Shown here piece after piece: positions 52,439 through 61,712 of a DNA stretch of 64,000 bases. The stretch lies in NCBI GenBank assembly GCA_052400625.1, contig JBQTGH010000004.1; one strand, 5' to 3'. The position numbers were made by a program, and so were the translations under genes. The notes under the pieces are model-generated. The model saw only the letters and a program-made list of their open reading frames with translations, was not told where the DNA came from and did no database searches. The stretch's first letter is position 1, and every line of letters starts with the position of its first letter. This DNA is from Thermophagus sp052400625 (GTDB lineage Bacteria > Bacteroidota > Bacteroidia > Bacteroidales > Marinilabiliaceae).

Positions 52439-53359
52439 TTAACTGACAATATATGTGCGAATTTCTTTAATTTTTTCAATTATTGTGCCGAGATCCTTTG
52501 GCGAAATATCGACATGGCTAATCTCATCCTGTACAATAATTAACATCCCGTCTTGCTCGATTGTTTTTGGTTCACCAACCTCTTTGGTGATTTTAACATC
52601 CTTAAACAGGGCTTTCATCTCACCTATATGCCCAATCAGGTTTTTGAAATTGCTATTTTGTTCATAATTTTTCAGGATGATGTAAAGGATGTCCACAATT
52701 TCTTTTTGCTCACCTAATCTGGCAATCAACTCTTCATTATTGGTTTTCTCAATGACGTTGCTGGCAATATAAAGACCTTCGATCCATGCCCCTGTAATAA
52801 TCAATGCACTCACATTGCTTCTATTCTGTCCTCTGAGATATGAATCCATCTGGTTAAAACTGCTAACCGACATCTGCATCAAAGAATCCAGATTACTGGA
52901 ATTGGTTGCCATGCGCTTCAAGGATTCGAAGTCAAAAAATTGTCCGACCCTAATGCCATCAGCCAAACTTTTAACCGCTAAAAGATAAGATACAACGATA
53001 TTGCTTTTGTCATAGGAATTAATGTACCCCAAATCAGCACTGTAGACCCCCAGATTAAGAGCTCTTTTGTAACTGGTGCTATAATTAGAAATACTCTCAG
53101 GGTTATTGAGTATTTGTTGTGAAAAATCGACCCCTGTTGATTTAATCAAATTGGCCATTTCGACCGGTGATGATATATTTTGTATAACATCCCCAATAAT
53201 TTCTTCGGAAAGTTTAAGCGGTGCATCCCCTTTTAAAGAATCGGGTAAGATTAATTCATCTTTCTGTGCTGAATCTTTTTTCTGACCTCCTCCTGCACAA
53301 GAAAATAGCATATTGGAAAAAACAATTATAAGCAACGTAAATAATAAATTCCTGATCAT
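52439..53359 (-). CDS. Lipoprotein of unknown function in the Sia/ABC block
   Basis: A 306-residue lipoprotein (signal peptide to LFSC, Cys21). The mature protein is largely helical: LSEEIIGDVIQNISSPVEMA, YKRALNLGVYSADLGYINSY, LAVKSLADGIRVGQFFDFES, ITGAWIEGLYIASNVIEKTN. Similar lipoproteins occur in Bacteroidota, but no reaction is known to me. It lies 61 bp after the ABC transporter gene in the same direction and may be its periplasmic partner. Confidence 0.7.
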   Translation of the reverse strand: MIRNLLFTLLIIVFSNMLFSCAGGGQKKDSAQKDELILPDSLKGDAPLKLSEEIIGDVIQNISSPVEMANLIKSTGVDFSQQILNNPESISNYSTSYKRALNLGVYSADLGYINSYDKSNIVVSYLLAVKSLADGIRVGQFFDFESLKRMATNSSNLDSLMQMSVSSFNQMDSYLRGQNRSNVSALIITGAWIEGLYIASNVIEKTNNEELIARLGEQKEIVDILYIILKNYEQNSNFKNLIGHIGEMKALFKDVKITKEVGEPKTIEQDGMLIIVQDEISHVDISPKDLGTIIEKIKEIRTYIVS

Positions 53360-53420
53360 AGCATATTATTTTTAATATTGTCTCTGTTATACTGTTATGA
53401 CTACAAAAAGGTTACCTCAC

Positions 53421-56400
53421 CTAAGGCTTTATCCGGTTCAACCGGCTTGCAAAATTAAGACCTTTTTTAAGCAGATCAAAATAAAGAACGACATACATAA
53501 GGATGGTCAGGACCCAAACTACAGCAATATTAAACCACAGTGTTTCAAAAAAATGCCCGGCAAAATATTTTAACGGCGCAAAAAAATGAGTCCTGAAATC
53601 CAGATAATTGGATGGCTCTGGTTTTTGGTAAATAGGATCCACCATTTGTATCAAATGGTCATCCTCACGAAGAATTTTATTTTTATCAAATACCTTTCTG
53701 ACAATATCATTAATACTCTCATTAAAATAGTCATCACGTATTCGCTCAAATTTATCGCGATTGGCTTCTAAATTAGCAGTAAGAAACTGCTCTTTAATGG
53801 TATTTGCTTTGTAAAATTCATCCTGATAATATTCAAGGATGCCATCCAGATAACGATTAATTTTCTCCGCTACAGTGGCGGAAAAATGTTCCGTCGAAAT
53901 TTGGTCAAGATCATCAAATTTAACGGATGGCACTCTTTCCAACTCCCGGGAAATCTCAGTAACCAAAAGCTTGATATTGCTCTCATATTGTTGTGAAGAA
54001 ATATTCTCTTCACCATTGGCATATCGCTTGGTTTCTTCAATAATATCTCTCAAAGTGGGGATATAATAAACCTGTTTAAAGTCGGACATACTCTCACGCA
54101 TCTCCACTTCAAAGATGTTCTTTTTAAAATTATTGTGTTTGTATTGATGTACCATCAGTCCTTCATACACCCATCTGGAAGGCATAAACTCAGCGATAGC
54201 CGGAACTACATCTGGACTGGAAAAATCCTTGTTAAGCTTATCAAAAGTAAACATGGCCCCCCCAAGCACCATTTGGGGGATCATTAACAAAGGGATTAGA
54301 ATATAAATGGTAATAATTGAGTTAAATGATGCTGAAATAATAAGCCCAAGGATGTTCGCAAAAGCCGAAACAGAAAAGAGAGCCAGCCAGAATTCAAAAT
54401 ACATCCCCTTAATGCCCAACACCGTATTGGCCACAAAGACAAAAAGCACCATCTGAAGGGCGGAGATGGTAAATAGAATAAGTATCTTGGACATTAGGTA
54501 ACTGGACCTGCTCAAATTCAGGAAGGCTTCACGTTTTAATATTTTCGCATCCTTGAAGATCTCCTCGGCACTAATGATCAGCCCAAAAAACAGAGCGACC
54601 ACAATTCCCATAAAAATATAAGGCGGGATATTTTCGTTCTCCCTAAAAATATAAAGATCAGACGTTGGATCTGCAATGTAACGCACGAGATACGACAATA
54701 TAAGCCCCAACAAGGGAGCCTCCAGCAGATTCAACAATATATACTGGGTATTACTGATTTTGGAAAAGAAATCACGTAACGTATATATTTTAAACTGATT
54801 AAACCAGGACGGGATATTCAGGCTCTTTGGGGGCTTGTCATGAACCGTTTCAACTTCAGGAATCTGGATGTTTTTCTTAAACTGATCATGCCATTCTTCG
54901 GGCAAAACTTTTCTTTGATCGGTGTAATTACCGTATTCATCAATAACATTTGAATCGATAATATTGAAAATCAATTCGGGATTAAGGTTTCCGCAAGTGG
55001 GGCATTCACCAATATCACTATTTATCTGTGCGTCGAGCCGTTTAAAATAAATCAATGACTCACTCGGGTTTCCATAATAAACCGGATAACCGCCGGTATC
55101 GAGAATATACATCTTGTCGAACATTTTAAAAATATCCGACGAAGGTTGGTGTATTACCACAAATATGAGTTTCCCCTTTAGTGAAAGCTCCCGCAAAAGG
55201 TTCATCACATTTTCGGAGTCCCTAGACGATAAACCGGAGGTGGGCTCATCAACGAATAAAATGGCTGGCTCACGAATAAGTTCCAAAGCGATGTTCAGCC
55301 GTTTCCGCTGACCACCGCTGATCATTTTATTCAGAGGAGATCCCACTTTTAGATGGCGACGATCATACAGACCAAGGCTTTTAAGGGTTTCATCCACCAA
55401 TTGATGGATTTCTTCCTCTTCCTTATCCTTAAAGCAAAGTTTGGCGTTATAATAAAGGTTTTCGAAAACGGTTAATTCCTCGATCAGCAAATCGTCCTGT
55501 GGGATCAGCCCAATAACACCTTCAAGCTTTTCCGCATCACGATGAAGATCATAGCCATTAATGAGCACCTGTCCTTTAGTAGGGGCTTCAATCCCGGACA
55601 GAACGTTAAGCAAAGTGGTTTTCCCTGCCCCACTGGCGCCCATAATACCGATCAGCTTACCTTGTTCCTCGGCCATTTGAATATTACGAAGGCCAACATC
55701 ACCTGTTTTGAATCTAAATTCTACATCTTTTACTTCATAGGTAATTAGTGAGGCATTGGTATCGGTCATGAACCGACCGACTACATCGGTAAAGTAAATG
55801 GGTTTTCCTTTAGGTACTTTGATGAAGCTACCGTTGGGGAAAAGGTAAATCCTTCTTTTATCGATGACCAGACCATTAAGAAAAATCTCCTGATCACCGG
55901 TATACCTCATAAAATAAAGATCCGCACTTTTGACCCTTAGTATTATGATAACCCCGTTCAATCCTGGGGTAGGAATAAATTTAGCCTCTTGAAACCCCGG
56001 ATCCTGGCTGCCGGCCATCAATAAATCCCCGAAATCCAATTTTGAAGGATCATTCTGGATGACAAAGTTCTCGACATTACTAATCTCGTTTGCCGAAAGT
56101 TTAAACACATTGGCAACGGTATTAATAATGGCCATTCTCTGTTCGGTGAATTTATGATCGGCATTCACCAGTTCATATAATCTGACCAGAACCACAACCT
56201 TTTGTTCTCTGTTGAGCTGTTTGTTGATCTTCTTACAAATCCCCAGGATTCGCACGGAATCCTTCATAGAGGTTAACTTAACCTTTCCGGAATCAGCTTT
56301 CCCAATTTTTGAATCGGCCGTATATTTCAGAAACAGTCGGTAGTACTCCTCAACAGCTTCTGTGTTAAGTTGATGTTTAAGAAAGGTTCGTACATATTCG

Positions 56401-56483
56401 GTTTCGTTGGATTCAACGCCCCCGTCCTGTTTAGCAATTAAGCCAAACAACTGCATTAGTGCTTTAAGAATTTCTTCGCTCAT
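53421..56483 (-). CDS. ABCG-type transporter with TerB-like N terminus
   Basis: A 1020-residue half-transporter. Residues about 1-145 are a helical TerB-like region (LMQLFGLIAKQDGGVESNET; RLYELVNADHKFTEQRMAII). About 150-260 form a beta-rich, FHA-like segment. The ATPase (265-500) has Walker A GASGAGKTTLLNV, signature ISGGQRKRLNIALE, Walker B ILFVDEPTSGLSSRDS and VIHQPSSDIF; the order ATPase-then-membrane and the motifs resemble ABCG/White exporters. Membrane helices follow at about 590-830, with a last helix near 985-1005. It lies directly after siaC (33-bp gap). The cargo is unknown. Confidence 0.88.
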   Translation of the reverse strand: MSEEILKALMQLFGLIAKQDGGVESNETEYVRTFLKHQLNTEAVEEYYRLFLKYTADSKIGKADSGKVKLTSMKDSVRILGICKKINKQLNREQKVVVLVRLYELVNADHKFTEQRMAIINTVANVFKLSANEISNVENFVIQNDPSKLDFGDLLMAGSQDPGFQEAKFIPTPGLNGVIIILRVKSADLYFMRYTGDQEIFLNGLVIDKRRIYLFPNGSFIKVPKGKPIYFTDVVGRFMTDTNASLITYEVKDVEFRFKTGDVGLRNIQMAEEQGKLIGIMGASGAGKTTLLNVLSGIEAPTKGQVLINGYDLHRDAEKLEGVIGLIPQDDLLIEELTVFENLYYNAKLCFKDKEEEEIHQLVDETLKSLGLYDRRHLKVGSPLNKMISGGQRKRLNIALELIREPAILFVDEPTSGLSSRDSENVMNLLRELSLKGKLIFVVIHQPSSDIFKMFDKMYILDTGGYPVYYGNPSESLIYFKRLDAQINSDIGECPTCGNLNPELIFNIIDSNVIDEYGNYTDQRKVLPEEWHDQFKKNIQIPEVETVHDKPPKSLNIPSWFNQFKIYTLRDFFSKISNTQYILLNLLEAPLLGLILSYLVRYIADPTSDLYIFRENENIPPYIFMGIVVALFFGLIISAEEIFKDAKILKREAFLNLSRSSYLMSKILILFTISALQMVLFVFVANTVLGIKGMYFEFWLALFSVSAFANILGLIISASFNSIITIYILIPLLMIPQMVLGGAMFTFDKLNKDFSSPDVVPAIAEFMPSRWVYEGLMVHQYKHNNFKKNIFEVEMRESMSDFKQVYYIPTLRDIIEETKRYANGEENISSQQYESNIKLLVTEISRELERVPSVKFDDLDQISTEHFSATVAEKINRYLDGILEYYQDEFYKANTIKEQFLTANLEANRDKFERIRDDYFNESINDIVRKVFDKNKILREDDHLIQMVDPIYQKPEPSNYLDFRTHFFAPLKYFAGHFFETLWFNIAVVWVLTILMYVVLYFDLLKKGLNFASRLNRIKP

Positions 56484-56516
56484 TGGTCAGTTAAAGGTGA
56501 AAAGCCCACGGGCCTT

Positions 56517-56897
56517 TTAATCATTATACAACACGTAGTCGAATGGGATTTCAACAATATCGGCATACTCTTCACCGGCTTCCAGCATATCCTCTTCATC
56601 CTCATGGTAATGCCATTTAATCACCACTTCTTTCCCATTTTCCACAATTTCTTCCAACTTAAGCAGGATATCGAGGATAATTTTGGAAGATGCCGTGTTG
56701 AAATATTCAAGTTTGAAAGCAAATTCGGTATGGTCATTAGGCTCTTCTCCATATTGATCGATCCAATCCAAAATGGGTTCATAGAACATATTAACGTCTT
56801 CCGGCAATGAACGGCCTGAAATTTCGAACTGCCCGCTGCCTTTGTCCAAAACTACGCTCGGGGTATCATCGGTTCCCTTTATGTTAATTACATCCAT
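56517..56897 (-). CDS. SiaC-family regulatory phosphoprotein (DUF1987)
   Basis: A 126-residue SpoIIAA-like switch protein. Marks are GSGQFEISGRSLPEDVNMFY, EPILDWIDQYG and FKLEYFNTASSKIILDILLK. The Thr in FNTASS is residue 68, the position phosphorylated in Pseudomonas SiaC as far as I recall. In the known system SiaB phosphorylates and SiaA dephosphorylates SiaC, which then activates the cyclase SiaD. No GGDEF protein is present here; the next gene is an ABC transporter, so the target may differ. Confidence 0.9.
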   Translation of the reverse strand: MDVINIKGTDDTPSVVLDKGSGQFEISGRSLPEDVNMFYEPILDWIDQYGEEPNDHTEFAFKLEYFNTASSKIILDILLKLEEIVENGKEVVIKWHYHEDEEDMLEAGEEYADIVEIPFDYVLYND

Positions 56898-56913
56898 AGA
56901 TCTAAAAGGTTTA

Positions 56914-57486
56914 TCAATTTCTTTTTATAGTAGAAGTTAAAATAAAAAACGATACATCTTCATTCAGTTCCTTGAACTGATAGGTTAATTTGCTACCCGT
57001 CTTTTTGGCAATATCAATAAGTCCCAGTCCGGCTCCCCCTTTATTTGAGATCTTGGACTCCAAAATCTGCTGTTTGTACAATGAAGATAATCCGGCCTTA
57101 TCGAGACTGTTAATGTGTTCCAAGCTCTCTTTCAATCCTGGTATTTTGGAATTACGAATAACATTTCCGGTAATAATCTTGTAGCTATCCTCACCCTTAC
57201 TCACCATAACAATTCCCCTCTTGTCATCTTCACCTTCCTCAGACAAACCGTCGGCATGTTTGCTGATATTCTGCAAGCACTCAACCATAACGTTAAACAC
57301 TTTTCGTTGAACCTGGTTAGACTCCTCACTTCGTGCCATATTTTTTTCGGTCAGTGAAGTAAAGGTTTTGGTAATTTCCTGCGTTACCTCTCCTTCATAA
57401 ACCAAATTAATTTCATTGGTTTTCATCGTTTTGTAGAGTTGATATGCAAACTCCAGAAAACGGTGACTTTCAAGTTCTTTGTTCAT
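56914..57486 (-). CDS. SiaB-family protein kinase
   Basis: A 190-residue GHKL-fold kinase. The N-box-like VMVECLQNISKHADG and the G-box region NKGGAGLGLIDIAKKTGSKL are present; there is no histidine dimerisation domain. This is the anti-sigma-kinase style of partner-switch kinases, expected to phosphorylate SiaC encoded 16 bp downstream. It begins 32 bp after the phosphatase gene, so SiaA-, SiaB- and SiaC-like genes form one transcript in the canonical order. Confidence 0.88.
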   Translation of the reverse strand: MNKELESHRFLEFAYQLYKTMKTNEINLVYEGEVTQEITKTFTSLTEKNMARSEESNQVQRKVFNVMVECLQNISKHADGLSEEGEDDKRGIVMVSKGEDSYKIITGNVIRNSKIPGLKESLEHINSLDKAGLSSLYKQQILESKISNKGGAGLGLIDIAKKTGSKLTYQFKELNEDVSFFILTSTIKRN

Positions 57487-57518
57487 AACGTATGAAGTCT
57501 TTAAAGATGTAAATATAA

Positions 57519-60137
57519 TTACAATTCAATTCCTATCAATAAAACATCATCAACTTGTTTTTCATTTCCCATCCAATCGTAAAAAGTTTTTGGGAAATAC
57601 CGGGAAAAATGAGCCATAGTAAATCCGGGATCCATCGTAAGCGCTTCCCGCATTCTTCTGGGCTGGAATTTTTTTCTATCGGGTCCACCTAACTGATCTG
57701 GCAAACCATCCGAAAAAATAAAAATTTTATCCCCTTCATTGTATTCGATCAAATGGTTTTCAAACTCTTTTTCTTTTCTCCGTGGCAAGGGAGCCCCTCC
57801 AATACCTTTTCGAGTTCCTTGATATTCCATTAATTCTCCGTCACGAAGTAAAAAAAGCGGTCGGTGTGCACCACAATAGTCAAGAATTTTGTTCTTCGGT
57901 TCAATTTTGCAGAAGGCTATATCCATGCCATCTCTTCCGGTAGATCCTTCCTTGTCCTGTTTAAGAGTTCTTCTAACTTCCTGATGCAAACGTTCCATAA
58001 TCTGATTGGACGATAACGAAGGATCAGAACTAACAATATTATTGAGGAGGAAATATCCAATAAAAGAGAGCAACGCGCCTGGGACGCCATGTCCGGTACA
58101 ATCCACTGCCGCAACATAAAAGGTATCCTCCTTTTTAAGGAACCATGGGAAGTCGCCGCTAACCACATCTTTTGGTCTATAGAAAATAAACGAACGCGGA
58201 AAATAGTCCTGCAAATAAGAAGAATCAGGAAGAAGAGAACTTTGAATCCGTTGGGCATAATTTATACTATCCGAGATCTTTTTATTCTTCTCCTTAATTT
58301 CTGCCTCAATTTTCTTAAACTCCGTCATATCATGCGATACAAAGAGTACGGATTCTAGTTCGTCATCATCATTCAATTCAGGAATTCCCTTAATCTCCAT
58401 AATTCTTTCACCCTCTTGGGTAGATACCCTCACTTCAGAAATTATAGTTTCTTGCTTTTCTTTGATATTTGACAAGGTATCTTCAATATAACTGACGAAT
58501 CTGGAATCAATCGAGAGATCACCAACCCTCTTTTTAATAATATCAGAGGTGGGAATTCCGGCGAATCGTGCAACCGCTGGATTTACATATACCAGTTTAC
58601 CCATCATATTAACCCGCATAATCATATCCGGACTATTCTCCGAGAGACTTTGCATACGGGATTTCATTTGTTCTTCCTTTTCGGCTCTTTTACGCTCAGT
58701 AATATCCTGAGTGTTAAAAATTATTCCCCTAATAGCGGGGTCATGAAGTAGGTTTTTCCCCTTAGTTTCCAGGAATAATTTCTCTCCATTTTTTTTCAGG
58801 TAAGTATATTGGGCAATCTGTTCTCCACCTGGAGTTTCCAGAAGATACTGAAAAAGGTTATTAATGGTTCGATACCCTCTGGGGGTAAGCAAATTGGGAT
58901 CCATTCCCGTCACTTCATCATCATCATCATCATACCCCAAAATTCTTTTCACGGAGGGGCTCTCGAATATTAATTCCTGCTTTTCATTATATATGGAGAT
59001 AAATTCAGAAGCATTTGTAAGAAGAGCTTCAAGCCGTTTTTGGGCATGAGCCACTTCCTGTACCTGAGCTTCCAACATTTGGTTGGATTTTTCGAGTTCC
59101 TCTTGGGTTTCGAGCATCTCCTGCGCATTTTGTCGAAGCTGCTCCTCGTTCTTTTGAAGTGTTTTCGTTAATTCTTGGGACTCTTTTAACAACTTTTGGG
59201 TACGTGCTGTAATCTTCAGGTTATAAATGGTTTGCCCAATAGATTCAGCCACTACTTCGGCATAGGCCAAATGCCGGTTCTCAAGATGATCTTTTAAAAA
59301 TGCAACTTCTACAACCCCCTGCAACTCTTCTTCCTGCAATAACGGGATTACCAAAAGTGCTTTGGGTTTCTGTTCGCCTACCAATCCTGAAGTTATGGAC
59401 CAATAATCATCCGGTATTTCAGTACGGTAAATCAACTGTTTTTCATAAGCAGCAGCCCCAACCAATCCATGTCCTATTTTAAATTCATCGTATTCGAACC
59501 GCCTACGATTATATGCATACATGGCATTGCGTTTTAGGACATTCTCTTCCAGAATATAAAATGCTCCCTGAATGGCTCCTAAATATTCTATCAATGCTTT
59601 TAATACCTCAGGTCCCAGTTCTGTCAAATCGTGATGCATCCGCAACAGATCTGACATCATTTCTTTCCCTTTTGAAATATAATTCTCCTCGTCTTCACGC
59701 TGCCTGGCAACTCTGATGTTTTTCCCTATTTCACGTAAGAGGGAGGAGAGATGGTCGCTAGAAAGATCACCTCCCAGTTCTTCCTTTCCTTCTTTTAAAT
59801 TATTTGCCAGCTCAACATTATGCTCTATACGTTTTTTTAAATCAAAGACTTCAAAACGGTATTTACTGGTCTTCTCATTGATATAATTTCTGACAAATAC
59901 AAAGGAAAAAGGTATGGCAATAATCAAAAAATCAACAAACCAAACCAACCACCATGTATGAAGCGATACAATATTTGCAAAACTTAATACACTTTTTTCT
60001 ATAGAGAGAAATCCACTCCATGCCATAAAAAGGAACAGAAAGATAAAGATCAGCAAATAAAACCGTTCTTTTACAGACAGTACACCTGTATAGAACAACT
60101 TTCTTACTTTCTTGTATGATTTCTCATATATACTCAT
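57519..60137 (-). CDS. SiaA-like SpoIIE-type phosphatase with GAF and two PAS domains
   Basis: An 872-residue sensor phosphatase. Two membrane helices (about 25-45 and 62-85), a coiled-coil linker, a GAF domain (about 165-310; FKIGHGLVGAAAYEKQLIYR), a coiled coil (320-370), PAS 1 (372-485, ending NTQDITERKRAEKEEQ), PAS 2 (490-612) and PP2C/SpoIIE (635-872; VVSGDFPWF, AAVDCTGHGVPGALLSFIGY, FSDGLPDQLGG). Metal-binding Asp residues are all present. It should dephosphorylate the SiaC-type protein in response to cytoplasmic or membrane signals. A run of five GAT codons (DDDDD) lies in PAS 1. Confidence 0.92.
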   Translation of the reverse strand: MSIYEKSYKKVRKLFYTGVLSVKERFYLLIFIFLFLFMAWSGFLSIEKSVLSFANIVSLHTWWLVWFVDFLIIAIPFSFVFVRNYINEKTSKYRFEVFDLKKRIEHNVELANNLKEGKEELGGDLSSDHLSSLLREIGKNIRVARQREDEENYISKGKEMMSDLLRMHHDLTELGPEVLKALIEYLGAIQGAFYILEENVLKRNAMYAYNRRRFEYDEFKIGHGLVGAAAYEKQLIYRTEIPDDYWSITSGLVGEQKPKALLVIPLLQEEELQGVVEVAFLKDHLENRHLAYAEVVAESIGQTIYNLKITARTQKLLKESQELTKTLQKNEEQLRQNAQEMLETQEELEKSNQMLEAQVQEVAHAQKRLEALLTNASEFISIYNEKQELIFESPSVKRILGYDDDDDEVTGMDPNLLTPRGYRTINNLFQYLLETPGGEQIAQYTYLKKNGEKLFLETKGKNLLHDPAIRGIIFNTQDITERKRAEKEEQMKSRMQSLSENSPDMIMRVNMMGKLVYVNPAVARFAGIPTSDIIKKRVGDLSIDSRFVSYIEDTLSNIKEKQETIISEVRVSTQEGERIMEIKGIPELNDDDELESVLFVSHDMTEFKKIEAEIKEKNKKISDSINYAQRIQSSLLPDSSYLQDYFPRSFIFYRPKDVVSGDFPWFLKKEDTFYVAAVDCTGHGVPGALLSFIGYFLLNNIVSSDPSLSSNQIMERLHQEVRRTLKQDKEGSTGRDGMDIAFCKIEPKNKILDYCGAHRPLFLLRDGELMEYQGTRKGIGGAPLPRRKEKEFENHLIEYNEGDKIFIFSDGLPDQLGGPDRKKFQPRRMREALTMDPGFTMAHFSRYFPKTFYDWMGNEKQVDDVLLIGIEL

Positions 60138-60218
60138 TTCACTCTATATCTTCATTTAAAGGTTAGCCATTCCAGTAATGGAAGGCGTTCTTCTCCAGTA
60201 TAGTCACATTCCCCAATA

Positions 60219-60992
60219 TCATAGGATGTCATGCTCAACCAACTTCTCCATGGTTTCAGGCCATAGGTGCTCAGCATCCGAGGCTTTAAAACTCATAACC
60301 TCGATAAGACCGGTACATTCATTCTCTTTAATTATCGGCAACAAGTATAAATAGTAACTTTTACTTTCTCCCAAGGCTGTTTCAACCGGACAATATTCGG
60401 GCGGTATTTCTTCTACAACGGTCGGTTTTCTGTCCGTGATAGCCTGACCATGAAGGCCTTCTCCTTCAAAAAAGGGTTTGGGTTCAAAATCATCTGGCAG
60501 CCCGAAAGTTTTTTCTACGATAAAAGGGCCTTCGGGTTTATCTTTTTTATACCAAATAATGGCCATGCCATGAAATAACTCGGCAAGCAGAAACAAAAAA
60601 TGGTGGTAATTAGTTCGGATTTCCGGATCTTGGATTAATTTCTGCACCACTTTATCACGATAGGATGCAAAACGCATCTTATCATTTTGTCTTTTTTCAT
60701 ATTCAACGATGGTATTGGTCAATTCCTGAATTTTTCGATTGCTTTTATATCGGGTATTAATTAACTCCTCCTTGTATTTTTTAATACGGAAAAGCAAAAA
60801 CTGGTTATTTTTATCACTAATGTAGAAGGCAATCAGAAAAAATAAAAATGCAAGTGCCTCAACCAAATAAAAAGTGGTGCCCGGATATTGTCTGAGAAAA
60901 ATATTTTTGAGCAAGGATAAAGCAAATGCAATTCCACCGATAAGGAATAACCATTTTTGAAAACTTTGATTATGAAAAAGATACCTGCTCAT
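60219..60992 (-). CDS. Membrane-anchored GAF domain protein
   Basis: A 257-residue protein: two membrane helices (residues 13-30 and 40-58), a basic coiled-coil linker (FRIKKYKEELINTRYKSNRK), and a GAF domain (about 120-250; GEGLHGQAITDRKPTVVEEI, YLYLLPIIKENECTGLIEVM). No catalytic output domain is present. Its GAF resembles that of the SiaA-like protein encoded 81 bp downstream, so it may be a partner or competing sensor for the same ligand. Confidence 0.82.
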   Translation of the reverse strand: MSRYLFHNQSFQKWLFLIGGIAFALSLLKNIFLRQYPGTTFYLVEALAFLFFLIAFYISDKNNQFLLFRIKKYKEELINTRYKSNRKIQELTNTIVEYEKRQNDKMRFASYRDKVVQKLIQDPEIRTNYHHFLFLLAELFHGMAIIWYKKDKPEGPFIVEKTFGLPDDFEPKPFFEGEGLHGQAITDRKPTVVEEIPPEYCPVETALGESKSYYLYLLPIIKENECTGLIEVMSFKASDAEHLWPETMEKLVEHDIL

Positions 60993-61014
60993 ATTTTTGA
61001 TCTTTACATATAGA

Positions 61015-61593
61015 TTAACCCTTCAATCGGTTCAAGAGGGATACAATTTCCTCAGGTTTAAGAACCTGATTGGGCGAAAACAATTTCAAAGCGGAACGGG
61101 GCATTGTATCTACTTCACAGGTAGAAGGATCCTGAACAATGGTGTATCCCTTTTTTTCATGAATACATTTCATCCCTTTAGCCCCATCCTTATTAGCACC
61201 TGTAAGGATTATCCCCAAAGTTTTTTCTCTGAAAGCATAAGCTGCAGAGGAAAACGCATAATCAATAGACGGTCTGCTATGATTATTCACCTCTTCTGTT
61301 GACAATGAAATGGTACTGTCAAATTCCACAAACAAGTGATAATTCGAAGGGGCTAACATAGCCACACCGGACTGTAATTTATCTTTATCGTAGGGTTCAA
61401 CCACCGGGATGTTCGATTTCATATTCAACCCTTCCACCAGTCCGGAACGCACATGTTTCAGCCGATGAAGACACAATACTATTGGATAGGGGAACGCAGG
61501 ATCCAATTGAGACAGCATTCTGGATACAACTGAAAAACTTCCTGCCGAACCGCCTATAACAACTACTTTAAATTTCTGATCCGGTATTTCCAT
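61015..61593 (-). CDS. Stand-alone CheB-type methylesterase domain
   Basis: A 192-residue CheB catalytic domain with no receiver. The triad is visible: Ser16 in VVIGGSAGS, His43 in CLHRLKHV and Asp136 in TGANKDGAKGM; APSNYHLFVE and NNHSRPSIDYAF are further family marks. The frame is open to an ATG at 61716, overlapping the upstream gene by 4 bp; I prefer 61593 because known stand-alone CheB proteins begin just before the first strand, but the longer form remains possible. It would remove methyl esters placed by the CheR encoded upstream, though no MCP is present here. Confidence 0.85.
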   Translation of the reverse strand: MEIPDQKFKVVVIGGSAGSFSVVSRMLSQLDPAFPYPIVLCLHRLKHVRSGLVEGLNMKSNIPVVEPYDKDKLQSGVAMLAPSNYHLFVEFDSTISLSTEEVNNHSRPSIDYAFSSAAYAFREKTLGIILTGANKDGAKGMKCIHEKKGYTIVQDPSTCEVDTMPRSALKLFSPNQVLKPEEIVSLLNRLKG

Positions 61594-61712
61594 CCAATTG
61601 CTTAATAGTATTCTTAAATCACTTCTAATTCTGTTTATTCTGCCTTCCCCTTGAAAAATGTGTTCAGTCAAGTGGAGCCAATCTCTGCAAAATGAAAGAG
61701 GATAATAAAGTC

